Below are positions 44,758 to 56,274 of a DNA stretch of 64,000 nucleotides, piece by piece. Made by a program: the position numbers and the translations under genes. Each line of letters starts with the position of its first letter. The stretch's first letter is position 1. The stretch covers positions 2,046,001 to 2,110,000 of the forward strand of contig NZ_CP134771.1 of NCBI RefSeq assembly GCF_031880315.1. Reading direction: 5' to 3'. The notes below the pieces were generated by a model. That model saw only the letters and a list, made by a program, of their open reading frames with translations, had not been told where the DNA came from and searched no databases. Source of the stretch: Pseudomonas baltica. Lineage in GTDB: Bacteria; Pseudomonadota; Gammaproteobacteria; Pseudomonadales; Pseudomonadaceae.

Positions 44758-46740
44758 ATGGAAAATTATTACTTCGTCCGGAAACTCACGCTCACACTGA
44801 GCGGAGAGCGACAATTTCATTTTCTATCTCTGGCCACTGGGAACCCATTCAAAGCGCGGCTCGACCAGACGCTGATGTCCAAACCACTATTCCCTGGAAT
44901 GACCTATCGCGCGTCCATTGCTAAGCGCGGGAGAGGATTGGTCATCGCCTCGGTTGCCCTGGTTGCGCCAGTTGGCTCAGATCCCTCAGTTGCCGCCGTT
45001 TCCACCCGCGCTGACTTGAGGTTCGATGAGTGCAAGGCACTGGCGGGCTTTGTTAGCGCTCAAGGTGCGCTGCCCCTTTACACTGCGCCTTATGGTCTTG
45101 GGAATCTGTTGATCGAGACTGCCTTGGCCGAAGGGCGCCGCGTACGGCAACTGCTTGATCATGAGAACCGATTCATCCTAGGGAAGCATCTTGGCGATGC
45201 CCAAACGGCCCAGCTACAGTTCGCATGGGAGGACAACTTAGCCTTCCAGGCGTCAGTTGCGGGCTATATGCGCCAAGGATTTGACCAAATCGCGGCGGAG
45301 CGGATGACAAAGTGCCTGTCGGTGGACGCTGACTCCATCCTGGCCAACCCCCTTATAGCACTGCCATTTCTTGAGTCCGTTACCGATGTTGTCCCAGCGG
45401 TGCTGTCAGGCTTCGAGTTGAATCCTGGATTGAGGCATGCCTTGGGGCTGCTGAGGTACCTGGAAGCACAGTCCATGGCGGGCGATACCGTTGTGGAGGT
45501 AGGGGCTATTTGTGGATGTGGTGATGCTGGAGGCGTTGGCGGGGTGGATGATGTGCGTCAGGCAGTTCGGGAATGTGAACGCCAAGGGTGGGTTGTCGAG
45601 ACGGAGGGACTGGTTCAGCTTCGAAGCAACTACTGGCTGCAGAACGCAGTGCGCGACCATCTGACCAGAATCTGCGGCCCGTTTCACCCAGTCTACAGCG
45701 AGCGCGAGCTTGAACACGCTTTCAATCGTTTGGGCGCGTTCACTCCCGATCTCTTCGCTCACGACATGCTCGACGAGGTCTCGCTAGCCGTTAACGCTCG
45801 CCTGGTGCTTGTGCGTTATGACGATATCAAAGCATCCAGTGAATTCACCCAGCAGTACTGTGCTGTCTCTGAGCTCCTGACAAATGCCGTTCCAACATTG
45901 GTGACAGCCGCCAAAGCGAGGTGTGTCGCCTATGAGGATGAATTAGGGGTTACCCATGTTCCGTTTTACGAAATAACCGACGGTGTTCACGCGCCGGCTG
46001 TTGTTGTCCAGCAGTTCAATCAGCTGCCGTTGTTCGACATTTTTCAGCTGCTGGCAGGGCTGGGAGACTTGATAAATCTGGTTGTCCTGGTCGATACCAC
46101 GCTGCCGGCGAATGCAGCCGTCGAGCAGATGTCTCGCTATTTCACGACGGTCGATGTCCAAGTGCGCCGACAAGGTGCTCTGCCGTTCCAACAGCACTTG
46201 CGAGGGCTCTCTGAGATTGAGTCGCGGATTGATTCAGAGGACGTACAGCGCATCGCGGTGGTGTGTGATTGCCCAGAAATATCGCTGATGCTTAACCAGC
46301 GATATAGCTCGGTGCCAGGGGAGACGAAAGTGCCCAAAAAGGGTGATCTGATCCGGCTCTCACCTCGCGGCCTGCGGCGCCAGGATGACGCCCTGATCCG
46401 GATCGTGAACGTAAAGCCGGGCGAGCTCTTTGTCCTGCAATCGCAGATGTATCGGACGATCAAAGCCGACGAGTTTGCCGGGTACTCGTGGGCTGCTGGG
46501 TTCGCTATGAGCCCCGGTGAAGCGCTCGGCGTGGCCCTCCCCCCGGTTTTGGTGTTCACTTCAGCTCAAGGCGGATCGGATGAACGTGGCTCTGGTGGGG
46601 AGCTGAAGGGTGCTGCCTTCGTCAGGAACCTGCAGACGCAAGGGGTTCGCGTGATTGAGCACTGCGTGTATAAGATTGAGGGGTTTACGAAGGTTGCGGA
46701 CACTGGGACTTTGCAGAGGATTGTGCCGTTGGTTGAGTGA
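44758..46740 (+). CDS. Large protein of the recombination operon, RecD2-like layout without Walker A
   Basis: 660 aa. The N-terminal part (FVRKLTLTLSGERQFHFLSLATGNPFKARL) is OB-like and the overall domain order recalls the N-terminal half of RecD2/TraA helicases, but there is no GxxGxGK(S/T) loop, so I do not predict ATP hydrolysis. A Gly/Cys stretch (CGCGDAGGVGGVDD) lies near residue 260. It follows the recombinase genes in the same direction and marks the end of the operon. Function unknown. Confidence 0.6.
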   Translation: MENYYFVRKLTLTLSGERQFHFLSLATGNPFKARLDQTLMSKPLFPGMTYRASIAKRGRGLVIASVALVAPVGSDPSVAAVSTRADLRFDECKALAGFVSAQGALPLYTAPYGLGNLLIETALAEGRRVRQLLDHENRFILGKHLGDAQTAQLQFAWEDNLAFQASVAGYMRQGFDQIAAERMTKCLSVDADSILANPLIALPFLESVTDVVPAVLSGFELNPGLRHALGLLRYLEAQSMAGDTVVEVGAICGCGDAGGVGGVDDVRQAVRECERQGWVVETEGLVQLRSNYWLQNAVRDHLTRICGPFHPVYSERELEHAFNRLGAFTPDLFAHDMLDEVSLAVNARLVLVRYDDIKASSEFTQQYCAVSELLTNAVPTLVTAAKARCVAYEDELGVTHVPFYEITDGVHAPAVVVQQFNQLPLFDIFQLLAGLGDLINLVVLVDTTLPANAAVEQMSRYFTTVDVQVRRQGALPFQQHLRGLSEIESRIDSEDVQRIAVVCDCPEISLMLNQRYSSVPGETKVPKKGDLIRLSPRGLRRQDDALIRIVNVKPGELFVLQSQMYRTIKADEFAGYSWAAGFAMSPGEALGVALPPVLVFTSAQGGSDERGSGGELKGAAFVRNLQTQGVRVIEHCVYKIEGFTKVADTGTLQRIVPLVE

Positions 46741-46947
46741 GCCAATTATCCCAGACGATCCCCTCCACGACCGTCGCAATCGCAGATGCGAACATTCCGT
46801 TCTCTGGCATGTTCGCTATTGTGAGCTTGGTTTTACATCATTCTGGGTGGCATACCTGCATCATTCCCCGAAGCACCTGCGACCTGGCAAGGAAAAATCG
46901 GCATACTGATTGAACTTGAACTGAACGCAAACGACGCCGAAGCACTA

Positions 46948-47148
46948 GTGCGGCATTGCGACGCCTTTGAGCCGGGCTCAGGTGACGGTCGAGAAGACTC
47001 TCGCTTGGGGGATATCCTGGAAGCCATAGCCCCTGCAATCAGGGAGGGCATGAGCATGAAGGAGTCGATGGAATGGTTAACCGAGGCGGTTGTACGTCGC
47101 GATCACTCTATTCGGCGACAGCGCACTCGTCCTGAATTGATTGTGTAA
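46948..47148 (+). CDS. Possible small or decayed gene
   Basis: 66 codons from a GTG; the same frame is open back to about 46826 without a standard start and reads protein-like (GKIGILIELELNANDAEALVRHCDAFEPGSG...), ending MSMKESMEWLTEAVVRRDHSIRRQRTRPELIV. It may be a gene with a lost start or a remnant. Confidence 0.35.
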   Translation: MRHCDAFEPGSGDGREDSRLGDILEAIAPAIREGMSMKESMEWLTEAVVRRDHSIRRQRTRPELIV

Positions 47149-47528
47149 GCCCATTCAGACTCTTGGCGGTCGCCAACTGCGCATTCATCTGCTGCTCTAG
47201 ATCAAGCGAATCACAAAATACCTCCTATACGCTAATCCCCCTCTTCCCCAACCATGTTTTAGGAGCAACCAGACGTTGGCTGACCGCTGCCACGCTATCA
47301 GGGAGCTCGTGAACCCTTCAGCCAAATTTTACACACGGAGGAGTTATGCTTTTGTCCCACTAACATACTCAAATCTCGCCCGGTTGCCTAGTGCAAATCA
47401 TCCACCGCCGCCGGGCTCGCAGATCCGCCCATGACAACGGCCAAGATAATTAATTAGAATATTGACCAAGCAAGCAAACACATATATAAATAAACTTACA
47501 ACACTTAAGTAAGAGCGAGACACCAGCC
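47149..47528. other. Non-coding AT-rich segment
   Basis: 380 bp with no gene seen. GC falls sharply towards the DUF2971 gene (from about 47440), marking a change in base composition and probably the DUF2971 gene's own promoter. Confidence 0.35.
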
Positions 47529-48377
47529 TTGAAAGCATACAAATATAGAGATCCATCTAGCAGAACCTTGGAGATACTTTCAAATCGCACAATATATTTC
47601 CCGCTTGCAGCCCAACTTAACGACCCTTTAGATTCACAAATAAATATTGATGCCGAATATCAAAAAGTTGTAGACATGTATCCACCACACCATAGTGAAG
47701 AATATTTAAGAAAATCTTTTTTGATCCATATTTTGAACCAGCACTCATTTATGGATAAGCACGGAAAAGAAATTGGGCTTAATGGGGCTTTGCAGTGGTA
47801 CATGTCTACATTGGGAATTTACTCACTATCTAAAATCCCAACAGATGCACTATTATGGTCACATTATGGAGGATCGCATACAGGCATAGCCATTGAATTT
47901 GACACAAGCTTAATACTAGAAAAAAATATATTTATCCGTGAGGACATGAAATACTCAAAACTTCCACCCTATCAGGATTTGTTTTTGGATCTAGCAAATA
48001 GGCTTGGTGAATTTGTAAAGCCTTGGGAGAGCGACAACCGGTACGAGAACGATTTAGGTGATAGTTTTTATACTAAACAACTATCAGAGCTAATGCACGC
48101 CAATCTTTTTGTTAAATCGGAAAAATGGAAGTACGAAGAGGAGTACCGACTAGTTAGTAGGCGAACCGGAGGACATGAATTCCCTGCTGAAGCATTGAAA
48201 TCGATAACCTTTGGAATCAAGGCAAACTTAGAGTTTATAAAAAGGGTTGAAAAAATACTAAATACTGCCGACTATACACACGTCGATGTGAACTTCGTTC
48301 AGCATAGAACCGGTAGTTTTGAATTTGAGCTAACCAAGACATGCAACACGCTCATGAAGCTGGATAAAATCACTTAG
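47529..48377 (+). CDS. DUF2971 domain protein
   Basis: 282 aa from a TTG start. Family pattern: KYRDPSSRTLEILSNRTIYFPLAAQLNDPLD at the N-terminus, YSLSKIPTDALLWSHYGGSHTGIAIEFD in the middle and FVKSEKWKYEEEYRLVSRR towards the end. DUF2971 proteins are common single-gene cargo in islands, often near defence genes; biochemical role unknown. Very AT-rich relative to all neighbours, which suggests recent acquisition from a low-GC donor. Last gene before the right att site. Confidence 0.85.
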   Translation: MKAYKYRDPSSRTLEILSNRTIYFPLAAQLNDPLDSQINIDAEYQKVVDMYPPHHSEEYLRKSFLIHILNQHSFMDKHGKEIGLNGALQWYMSTLGIYSLSKIPTDALLWSHYGGSHTGIAIEFDTSLILEKNIFIREDMKYSKLPPYQDLFLDLANRLGEFVKPWESDNRYENDLGDSFYTKQLSELMHANLFVKSEKWKYEEEYRLVSRRTGGHEFPAEALKSITFGIKANLEFIKRVEKILNTADYTHVDVNFVQHRTGSFEFELTKTCNTLMKLDKIT

Positions 48378-49384
48378 CTTAAACCATCCTTGTGTCAGGA
48401 TTTGTGTGAACTCCAGAATGAACGTTTGCATCGGTGACGATGCCGCCCTTTTGGACTTTTTCATTTCAGCAAGAAGATAAGTGAGGGCGTAAACTCTGGT
48501 GTCCACCTGTCCCGGGGTCGTATGAACAAATCTTCAGCCAGGAAAAATCCCTTAACCTTTCAATGACTTCTACATGCAAAAGCATCGCGATAGCAACTCT
48601 CCAAGGTAAACGTATGGCGCTTCCGTAGGCTAATTTAGTATGTGCTGATAAGGGCGCTACCTGCTCGATAGCGCCGACCTAGCAAGCGTTTGGCAGGATC
48701 TCCCTAGCCATGTCAACGAATGTGAGATCCAGCCTTTGGAGAATGCTATTTGATGGCGAGCGTACCCAATCGGGAGAGGGGTATGCCCCCCCCCCGCTAG
48801 CCTATGGTTGAGCGGCACAAGGTTCGAGGATAGACCGCATCGAGCATCGCTAGAAGAGTACGAATGCTTCATGCACCACGGTGCACCATGGTGATATCAG
48901 AGAATACTCAGCATATACCGAGGTTCGGACGACTTGAAGACTACACGGATACACGCTTTCAGGCGTTTCTGTCCAATAAGGGTTCGATTCCCTCTACCCG
49001 CTCCACCATTCAGCCAATGATTACGGGCGTTCCAGGCAGTCTTGCCCTAGCGCCTAGGCGGGCCGAGCCCCCTCGCAGCGCCGCCATCAGCCTTCTCACA
49101 AGCCTCAAAAATTTGGCGCACCGTCGATTTCTCTAATACGGCGTCTTGCCTGACCCACTTCTGCCTCAGCTTACTCAATAAACTCCTAAAGTCTGATCTG
49201 TCAGATCCAGGGCGTGAGTTGGTCAACGGGGCTTCGCGCAACCGGCACCGGCCTTATGCTCATGGTCTGACCATGTAGGGAGCACTGGGTCACTCACCCA
49301 GGCCAAGCGGTCGATTGCCTGCTGGAGCCAAGCCCAGAGAGCTCGCCACCACCGGAGCCACGCTGTTAACTCCAGCGGTCACGA
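48378..49384. other. Right end of island 1, junction, and left end of element 2
   Basis: About 1 kb without a gene. It contains a run of C (about ten, near 48787-48797), the right att repeat (48979-49007) and a segment resembling the left end of island 1 (49008-49160). It marks the joint between two elements. Confidence 0.6.
48979..49007 (+). repeat. attR of island 1 / attL of the next element
   Basis: 29 bp identical to 3971-3999. The bases before it (up to TCCAATA) do not continue the tRNA, so this is only the 3' tRNA fragment carried at an element end. Confidence 0.88.
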
Positions 49385-51765
49385 TCAAACTCGGATGCTC
49401 ATTTTCGCCTCAAAGATCATCAGATCGCTGACCTTGTCTCTCATCATTTTTCTGACGATACGCGAGTCGACGTGGACTTCGCCATCCGATCCCACGCTGA
49501 CCATTTCTGCATAATCTGCGAGCATCAGGTCGGCCAGGCCACGGCTGAAGCCGTCCCGAATCAGCTTGATCCTGAGATCATCGTCGGTACCGTATTTGAT
49601 CCGCTTATAGAAGCCAGCCTCCAAAGCACCGACACCGTTGAGCACTTCCACGAACTTGAAGATCCGGTTGTCGAAGAAATCCTCTTCGTCCTTCAAATGC
49701 ACGATAGCCAGGTTGATGCGCTCGGCATCATCTTTCTGAGAGATCCTGACCCAGTTCTCGTACACGCTCTCACCGAAGGTCGAGTCGCCCCATTTGCCCA
49801 CAAAAACGTGGTCGGTGACGCCTTCTTCGGCAAGCTTGTTCCAGTACCGTAGGGTTAGCCGGAGCATTCTCTTGAGGCTGTATCGCTTCAACCTCCAATC
49901 CAGAAGCATGGTGTAGAACTTAAGCGCCGGGAGCTCGTTGAGACGCAGCAAATCGCGGTGCTCTCGGCTCTCTTCGAAGTTTGCGATGAAGAGCTTCTGG
50001 ACAGCCCGCATCAGTCGTGCAACGTCGCTGATTTGCCCAAGCGTCTTGACCGAATTCTTGATCCGTCGATCAATATTTTTTTCATGCTTGAAAACATCGA
50101 GTTCACTGATGCTGTTGGCGATCATCAGCTTTCCAAGCTCGGTCGTCACGTATTGGCAAGGACGATCCCCCAGCAAGCCGGGATGCAAATTTGCCAGACG
50201 TTCAACCGCATCGTTGTACAGTTTCGAAATCTTGCCATCCACGATGGTAGTGGCCTCAAGCATCACATTGCCGACGCTATCCTGGTCAACCTGCGAGACG
50301 TTCACCGCCTTTTGGTAAAAGCTTTGAAGATTTGCCCGCTTACTGGTGAACCCCTCGACTCCGAGCAGATAAATGCTGGACTCCAGCTTCTTCAGTGAAG
50401 CCTGCGCCTCAGGCGCAAAGACCTCGCTGAAGCGATTGACCCGCCCAATCAAGTTCTTGAACTGGGACGACGTGAGATTGCTTTGCCCTTTTGTGTAATC
50501 AAAGATGAACAGCCGCTCGATAGGTAGATTCACCCCCTCCAGCAACGTTGAATTACACACCAGGTATCTCATTTTCTCCGAGGCGCTGAAGAGATTTTCA
50601 AGGTATAAACGGATGGTGTCCGGGATAGAGCCATGGTGATACATGACGCCTTTCCTGAGGCACGAGATCAAGCGATAGCGTTTATCAAAAGCATCCTCCA
50701 GCTCGTCGCATGCACGCGCAATGAGGGGACAATCAACAGGCTTCAGTGTCGCGGCCAAGCCCACCGCGAATGCCTCAATGCTCTTCTTCTTGTTTCCATA
50801 GATGATGTTCTTGTTGAGCGACTCGCGTCGGATCAGCTCGAAGCAATTTTGGTATTTGCCGTCAATATCAAGCCAGACATTGAGGAAATGGTCGTACAGC
50901 TTGAGTTTTCCATCCCCCTTGTTTGGCCTGAAATCTCGCAGGTAAAAGCGCTCTGACTTGATGTACTCATCAATCCTGAATCCCGTAGGGATCATGTCCA
51001 GAAAGCGCACCCTGACGTTGAGCTCGTCACATAGAAAGGGAGTGAGGAACTTGAACGTGGTCTTTTTGTTGCGCGCTCCCAGAATGCACAGCATGGTCGC
51101 CAGCAGTTCGCTTCGTCGATCATTCTGAAGAAGGTTGTGCGCCTCATCGACGAACACCATGTCGAAGCTTAGCAAGGGGTGATCGTTCAGCAGCCGGCTC
51201 AGGCGCTCTTGGGTCAGCACAAATGCTCGATCGTTTCGGCCTTCGACATACATCTCAGGATGGGAGATCACCTTCCCCAAACCTTCAATATCAGCATAAA
51301 TGAGGCGCTTCTTGGTCTGTGCTAGGAGCGCTTTGGAAGGCACCAAGATCAGGATCTTACTGTGAGGGTTATCGTTCACTGACTTGATGATCAGCTCGGA
51401 TTTTCCGTACGACGTCGGGGCGACTACCACGGAAGAGTGCTCGTACTCGGACTGGACAAACGTGCGCAGCGCCTCCTGCTGCTCGGTCAGTACCATGCCC
51501 TGATCGCGGAACGTGTCAACGTAGCTTCCTACAATCTGTCGGATGAAAGAGTCGCTGCGGTAGTCGTCCTCTGGAAAGTTGTTACCGATCACGGCTGATA
51601 CAGGATGCAAGCCGTGGTGGAGCGCGACATCGTAGAGGGCTTCGTATCGGCCAGTGAGGTTTCCGTAAAACAGGATGATCCGATAGCCCAGACGCTTGAT
51701 CTGTAGTGGTCTAATGATTCCGGACACCCATTTAGGTGAGAATGCTCGCCACAGAGAGGTGTCTG

Positions 51766-52928
<1,163 letters not shown>

Positions 52929-53086
52929 CCACTACAATCTCCGGCGTCTGATGGTTAAGCAAGAGCACTGCGATAGCCAGCAGCTTAACGACCTCCGAGT
53001 CTTCCATCTCATCCTTGCTGAGGAGGCGGAAGTACAGGTCTTTGAATTTCGTGTTGGCTAACTTCCTGATTGTCAGCTCTTGCATG

Positions 53087-53884
53087 TCAGTGTCCCGATT
53101 CCGCTTTCAAAAAATCCTCTAGACGCTTCAGCGTGCCCTTGTGCAGAGACAGCACCACCAGCGTTTTGAAGACAGACCCGCTTGCTAGGTCAGTTGTGAA
53201 CTTGGAGATGGTTTTTTCTGCAACGCGCTGGGAGACATCACTGAACAGGGCCGATATCAGAAAGACGTTATTGTCAGCTGCAGTCGCCGATTGCCCCACG
53301 GCCATGTCAGCCTCAAGCTCTAGAATCTCCAGCACGGAGTCCCTGAAATCAGCCTTGGCGTGGATGGAGTTGCGGGCCGCGTTGATCGCGTTCTGCCAAT
53401 GATTCATCTCCTGCTCCGCGAGTCGCCCCTTTAGATCATCGCGGGCCTTGGCGAGCAGATCACGAGTGGCAGTACATGGGGTCTTGCCCACCCTCATCCC
53501 ACCGGATTTCACCTCGGTGATCCAGACCTCTTTGCTTGACGATTCATAGAGCAGCAGATCGAAGCCCTTGCGGATGCTTTTCTCTTCCATGTTGAAAAAT
53601 GGAGAGACAACGTCAAAGCCAGGGAAAAGCTTCAGGATCACAACGTGGGACAGGAGCTCTCCGAGCATTCCTACCTGAGTCTTGCGTGTTTTACCGGAGT
53701 ATCGATCCCAAAACGCACGCAGGGTTGCCGGGTACTTGTACAAAGCTCTGTCACGGCTCGCCTGGTCAACGCCATGGCATATCCGCGTCAGATTTTCCCG
53801 TAGGGCATCCTTGAGCTCATCAGATAGATGCTCGATACAGCACAACGCGTACTGATCAACCTCCTTGAAACTTACGCCATCCAT
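53087..53884 (-). CDS. hamA: Hachiman-like nuclease HamA (system 2)
   Basis: 265 aa. PD-(D/E)XK core residues E76 (VGMLGELLSHV), D109 (KGFDLLLYE), E124-V-K126 (VWITEVKSGG) in the order found in HamA/DUF1837. Followed by a helical region. The stop is one base before the HamB ATG, the same coupling as in system 1. The gene is intact while its partner is interrupted. If HamA is toxic without HamB control, a split partner could matter; if HamA needs HamB to act, the system is off. Confidence 0.72.
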   Translation of the reverse strand: MDGVSFKEVDQYALCCIEHLSDELKDALRENLTRICHGVDQASRDRALYKYPATLRAFWDRYSGKTRKTQVGMLGELLSHVVILKLFPGFDVVSPFFNMEEKSIRKGFDLLLYESSSKEVWITEVKSGGMRVGKTPCTATRDLLAKARDDLKGRLAEQEMNHWQNAINAARNSIHAKADFRDSVLEILELEADMAVGQSATAADNNVFLISALFSDVSQRVAEKTISKFTTDLASGSVFKTLVVLSLHKGTLKRLEDFLKAESGH

Positions 53885-54396
53885 AACCTATCCACGAGGG
53901 TCATCCCTGGTAATTCCCTTGCATGACGATAGCGGCCAAACGCCACCCATCAATGCAAACTATCGTGATTCCGAGGCCGAGGTAAACAGGTAATTGCGTC
54001 CTTGCGAAATTAGCCAGACGTCATCACGTAGACGCCCAGGAGCGACTAGACGATATCACTATCCTAATGCGTGGCTTGCGGATGCACTAGCACCCAGCGA
54101 TGATCGCTTTGCGGGGTCTCAGCCGCCGTCCCATCTGGGTCACATGTGGTACTACGAGGGCTTATTCGTGACACCTGGAATCTGCGCCTGCAAACCCGAG
54201 TTCTTAGCCGATGGTCAGTGCTTGTCGTGCGACGATACCCGAGTCAGAAACCTCAACCGAGAGAAGACGCTGAAGAGCAACCATGCCAGGCGAATTCCTG
54301 GATGGGATGACTACCTCGCCTTTGAGGGGGCGTGAACGAGCCCCATGAAAGACAGGACACCGTTCCCCCCTTAAGATAAGGGATAGGCAAACGGGT

Positions 54397-54789
54397 ATGT
54401 ATATGACTAACAGCAACGATAAGGGTGGCGAGTTGCTCGGCCAGGAACGCCGGCGCCGCTGGAGTACCGAGCAGAAGTTGGCCATGGTTCGCGAGAGCCT
54501 TGAACCCGGACAAAGTGTGTCCGTGGTGGCTCGACGCAACGGCATCAACGCCAACCAGCTGTTCCTGTGGCGCAAGCTGTATCAGGACGGAAGCTTGTCG
54601 GCGGTCAGTGCTGGCGAGGCCGTTGTACCTGCGTCGGAACTGACCGACGCGCTCAAGCAGATCCGCGAATTACAACGGATGCTGGGCAAGAAGACGATGG
54701 AAGCCGAAGTCCTCAAAGAGGCCGTGGAGATCGCCCGGTCGCGAAAATGGATTGCGCACTCACCCTTGTTGCCGGGGGACGACCAGTGA
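54397..54789 (+). CDS. IS2-subgroup transposase OrfA
   Basis: 130 aa (ATG 54397, or 54403). HTH_Tnp_1: [47 protein letters not shown], then a coiled coil ([28 protein letters not shown]). Its stop overlaps the OrfB start (GTGA at 54786-54789). Confidence 0.9.
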   Translation: MYMTNSNDKGGELLGQERRRRWSTEQKLAMVRESLEPGQSVSVVARRNGINANQLFLWRKLYQDGSLSAVSAGEAVVPASELTDALKQIRELQRMLGKKTMEAEVLKEAVEIARSRKWIAHSPLLPGDDQ

Positions 54790-55622
54790 AACTGGTCAGC
54801 GAATGTCTCGGTGTGTCGCGCTCGCAATTAACGGTTCGGATCAAGCAATCGGTATCGCCCAAAGTACGGCGACGTCGGCTCGTGAACGATACGGAGTTGG
54901 TCGCTGAGGTTAAGCGGCAAGTCAGCGAGTTGCCGAGCTATGGCTACCGTCGTGTTTGGGGGTTGCTGCGCCGCGAGCGTGAAGCCCAGTCACTGGCCCC
55001 GATCAATGTGAAGCGGGTTTACCGCGTCATGCGCGATCACAATCTGCTGCTGGAACGCCGCATCAAACAGCCAGGCGTGCAGCGCCGGCATGAAGGCAGG
55101 ATTGCCGTTACGACCAGCGATACGCGCTGGTGCTCGGACGGCTTCGAGTTTCGCTGCGACGACGGTGCGAAGTTGAGCGTGACTTTTGCCCTGGACTGCT
55201 GTGACCGCGAAGCCATCAGCTGGGTCGCCAGCCCGACGGGCTACAGCGGTGACGACATCCGAGACTTGATGCTGGAAAGCGTGGAGAAGCGATTTGGCGA
55301 TCAACTACCGAGCACGTCCGTCCAATGGTTGAGCGATAACGGTTCGGCCTATATCGCCGAGCAGACGCGTCTGTTTGCTCGCCAGATCGGCTTGCAGCCG
55401 GTGACCACACCGGTACGCAGCCCGCAAAGTAACGGCATGGCAGAGAGCTTCGTGAAGACGATCAAGCGTGATTACGTGGCGCACATGCCCAAGCCGGATC
55501 GAGAAACAGCGCTGCGCAATCTGACGATTGCCTTCGAGCATTACAACGAGCAGCATCCGCACAGCGCTTTGAAATATCGGTCGCCGCGAGAATTTAGGCG
55601 TTTGGCAGCAGCATCAATTTAA
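54786..55622 (+). CDS. IS2-subgroup transposase OrfB (rve integrase core)
   Basis: 278 aa from GTG 54786, overlapping OrfA. The frame is open further upstream (to 54567), as expected where OrfAB fusion occurs. DDE residues: [47 protein letters not shown]. Intact. Confidence 0.9.
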   Translation: MKLVSECLGVSRSQLTVRIKQSVSPKVRRRRLVNDTELVAEVKRQVSELPSYGYRRVWGLLRREREAQSLAPINVKRVYRVMRDHNLLLERRIKQPGVQRRHEGRIAVTTSDTRWCSDGFEFRCDDGAKLSVTFALDCCDREAISWVASPTGYSGDDIRDLMLESVEKRFGDQLPSTSVQWLSDNGSAYIAEQTRLFARQIGLQPVTTPVRSPQSNGMAESFVKTIKRDYVAHMPKPDRETALRNLTIAFEHYNEQHPHSALKYRSPREFRRLAAASI

Positions 55623-56274
55623 CGGGGAGTTGGTGTCCGGTCTGGTAGGGGCAAGTCCAGGGCGCACTGCAGACTCTTGTACGCAAATTTGAGTGACCAA
55701 TGGAGGTGCCCCTCCTGCGATCGGACGAAATTTGAGTTACTCCGCTGGACAATGCTTTTCCCCCACCGACCGGACAAGCGGGAAGGCTGGGCTGCGGGTC
55801 TTCACACTCATCATGATCATGGCACAAATGCTTACGGCATCAAGCCTCAGCCGGGTGAGCTCTGCCGGATCACTAGCTTTGCTCCGATAACCATTTGTGA
55901 GCAGTGCAACAGTGCTGACGGTTCAGCTAAAAGGCACCTGAATCTCCCTAGGCATTTTACTTTTGGGCCTGCGGAGATTCGGGCGTTTGTCCGCCCAACG
56001 CCACACGGCAAGCACCTCATCAAGTACGACGTCGCCAAGACGATATTCGATCAGGTTACCGCTCCCCTCCCGTTTTCCCCCTGGCGATAGCACTCAGTTA
56101 AGTTGCAACCCCCAGTTCCGGGCCCCGGATGCACCCTCTATGGATAGATGATGGCCACTGCTGCTGTTTCGATTAGCTAGGCAGTACCCCTGAATAGTGA
56201 TCCGCCTACCCTGGTACATCGGCTTGAGCTCGATTAGGTCGGCTCATCCAAGCGGAGGCTTGCCAAATGTGACG

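Larger units (their letters stand above)
3998..49007. mobile_element. Genomic island 1 at tRNA-Gly, GMT-like, about 45 kb
   Basis: Delimited by identical 29-bp copies of the tRNA-Gly 3' end. It carries a recombination operon at its right end (38.7-46.7 kb) with two tyrosine recombinases, and cargo dominated by defence-type genes. Codon and base use vary along it, for example the AT-rich 47.5-48.4 kb gene, as expected of a mosaic. No conjugation genes, relaxase or structural phage genes were seen, so it is probably not self-transmissible. The GMT (gamma-mobile-trio) assignment is inferred from gene order and sizes. Confidence 0.8.
54333..55659 (+). mobile_element. IS3-family (IS2 subgroup) insertion sequence, 1327 bp
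   Basis: Ends TGAACGAGCCCC (left) and TGGACTTGCCCC (right, reverse complement), with a further matching block GGACACC. Perfect 5-bp target duplication GGGCG (54328-54332 and 55660-55664), as is typical for the IS2 subgroup. Inserted in an HNH-type gene. Confidence 0.9.
53994..56090 (+). pseudogene. HNH-type endonuclease gene interrupted by an IS2-like element
   Basis: 5' part 53994-54332 (TTG start, 113 codons, ending GWDDYLAFEGA) and 3' part 55665-56090. Removing the IS and one GGGCG copy joins ...YLAFEGA to HCRLLYANLSDQWRC... in frame, giving about 254 aa. The C-terminal half has WRCPSC, GLHTHHDHGT and ICEQCNSADGSAK, an HNH nuclease with two zinc-binding Cys pairs. The N-terminal half also has CACKPE and CLSC. 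The start is uncertain because the ribosome binding site is weak. Divergent from hamA; the function of the intact protein is probably DNA cleavage. Confidence 0.72.

Noticed and set aside
48787..48797. C-run as a phase-variation tract
   Set aside because: It is about ten C long but lies outside any supported gene.
51699..51731. First ten residues (MSGIIRPLQI) of the 780-aa helicase frame as native
   Set aside because: All but the last lie in the IS end; the native N-terminus is at 53085-52937.
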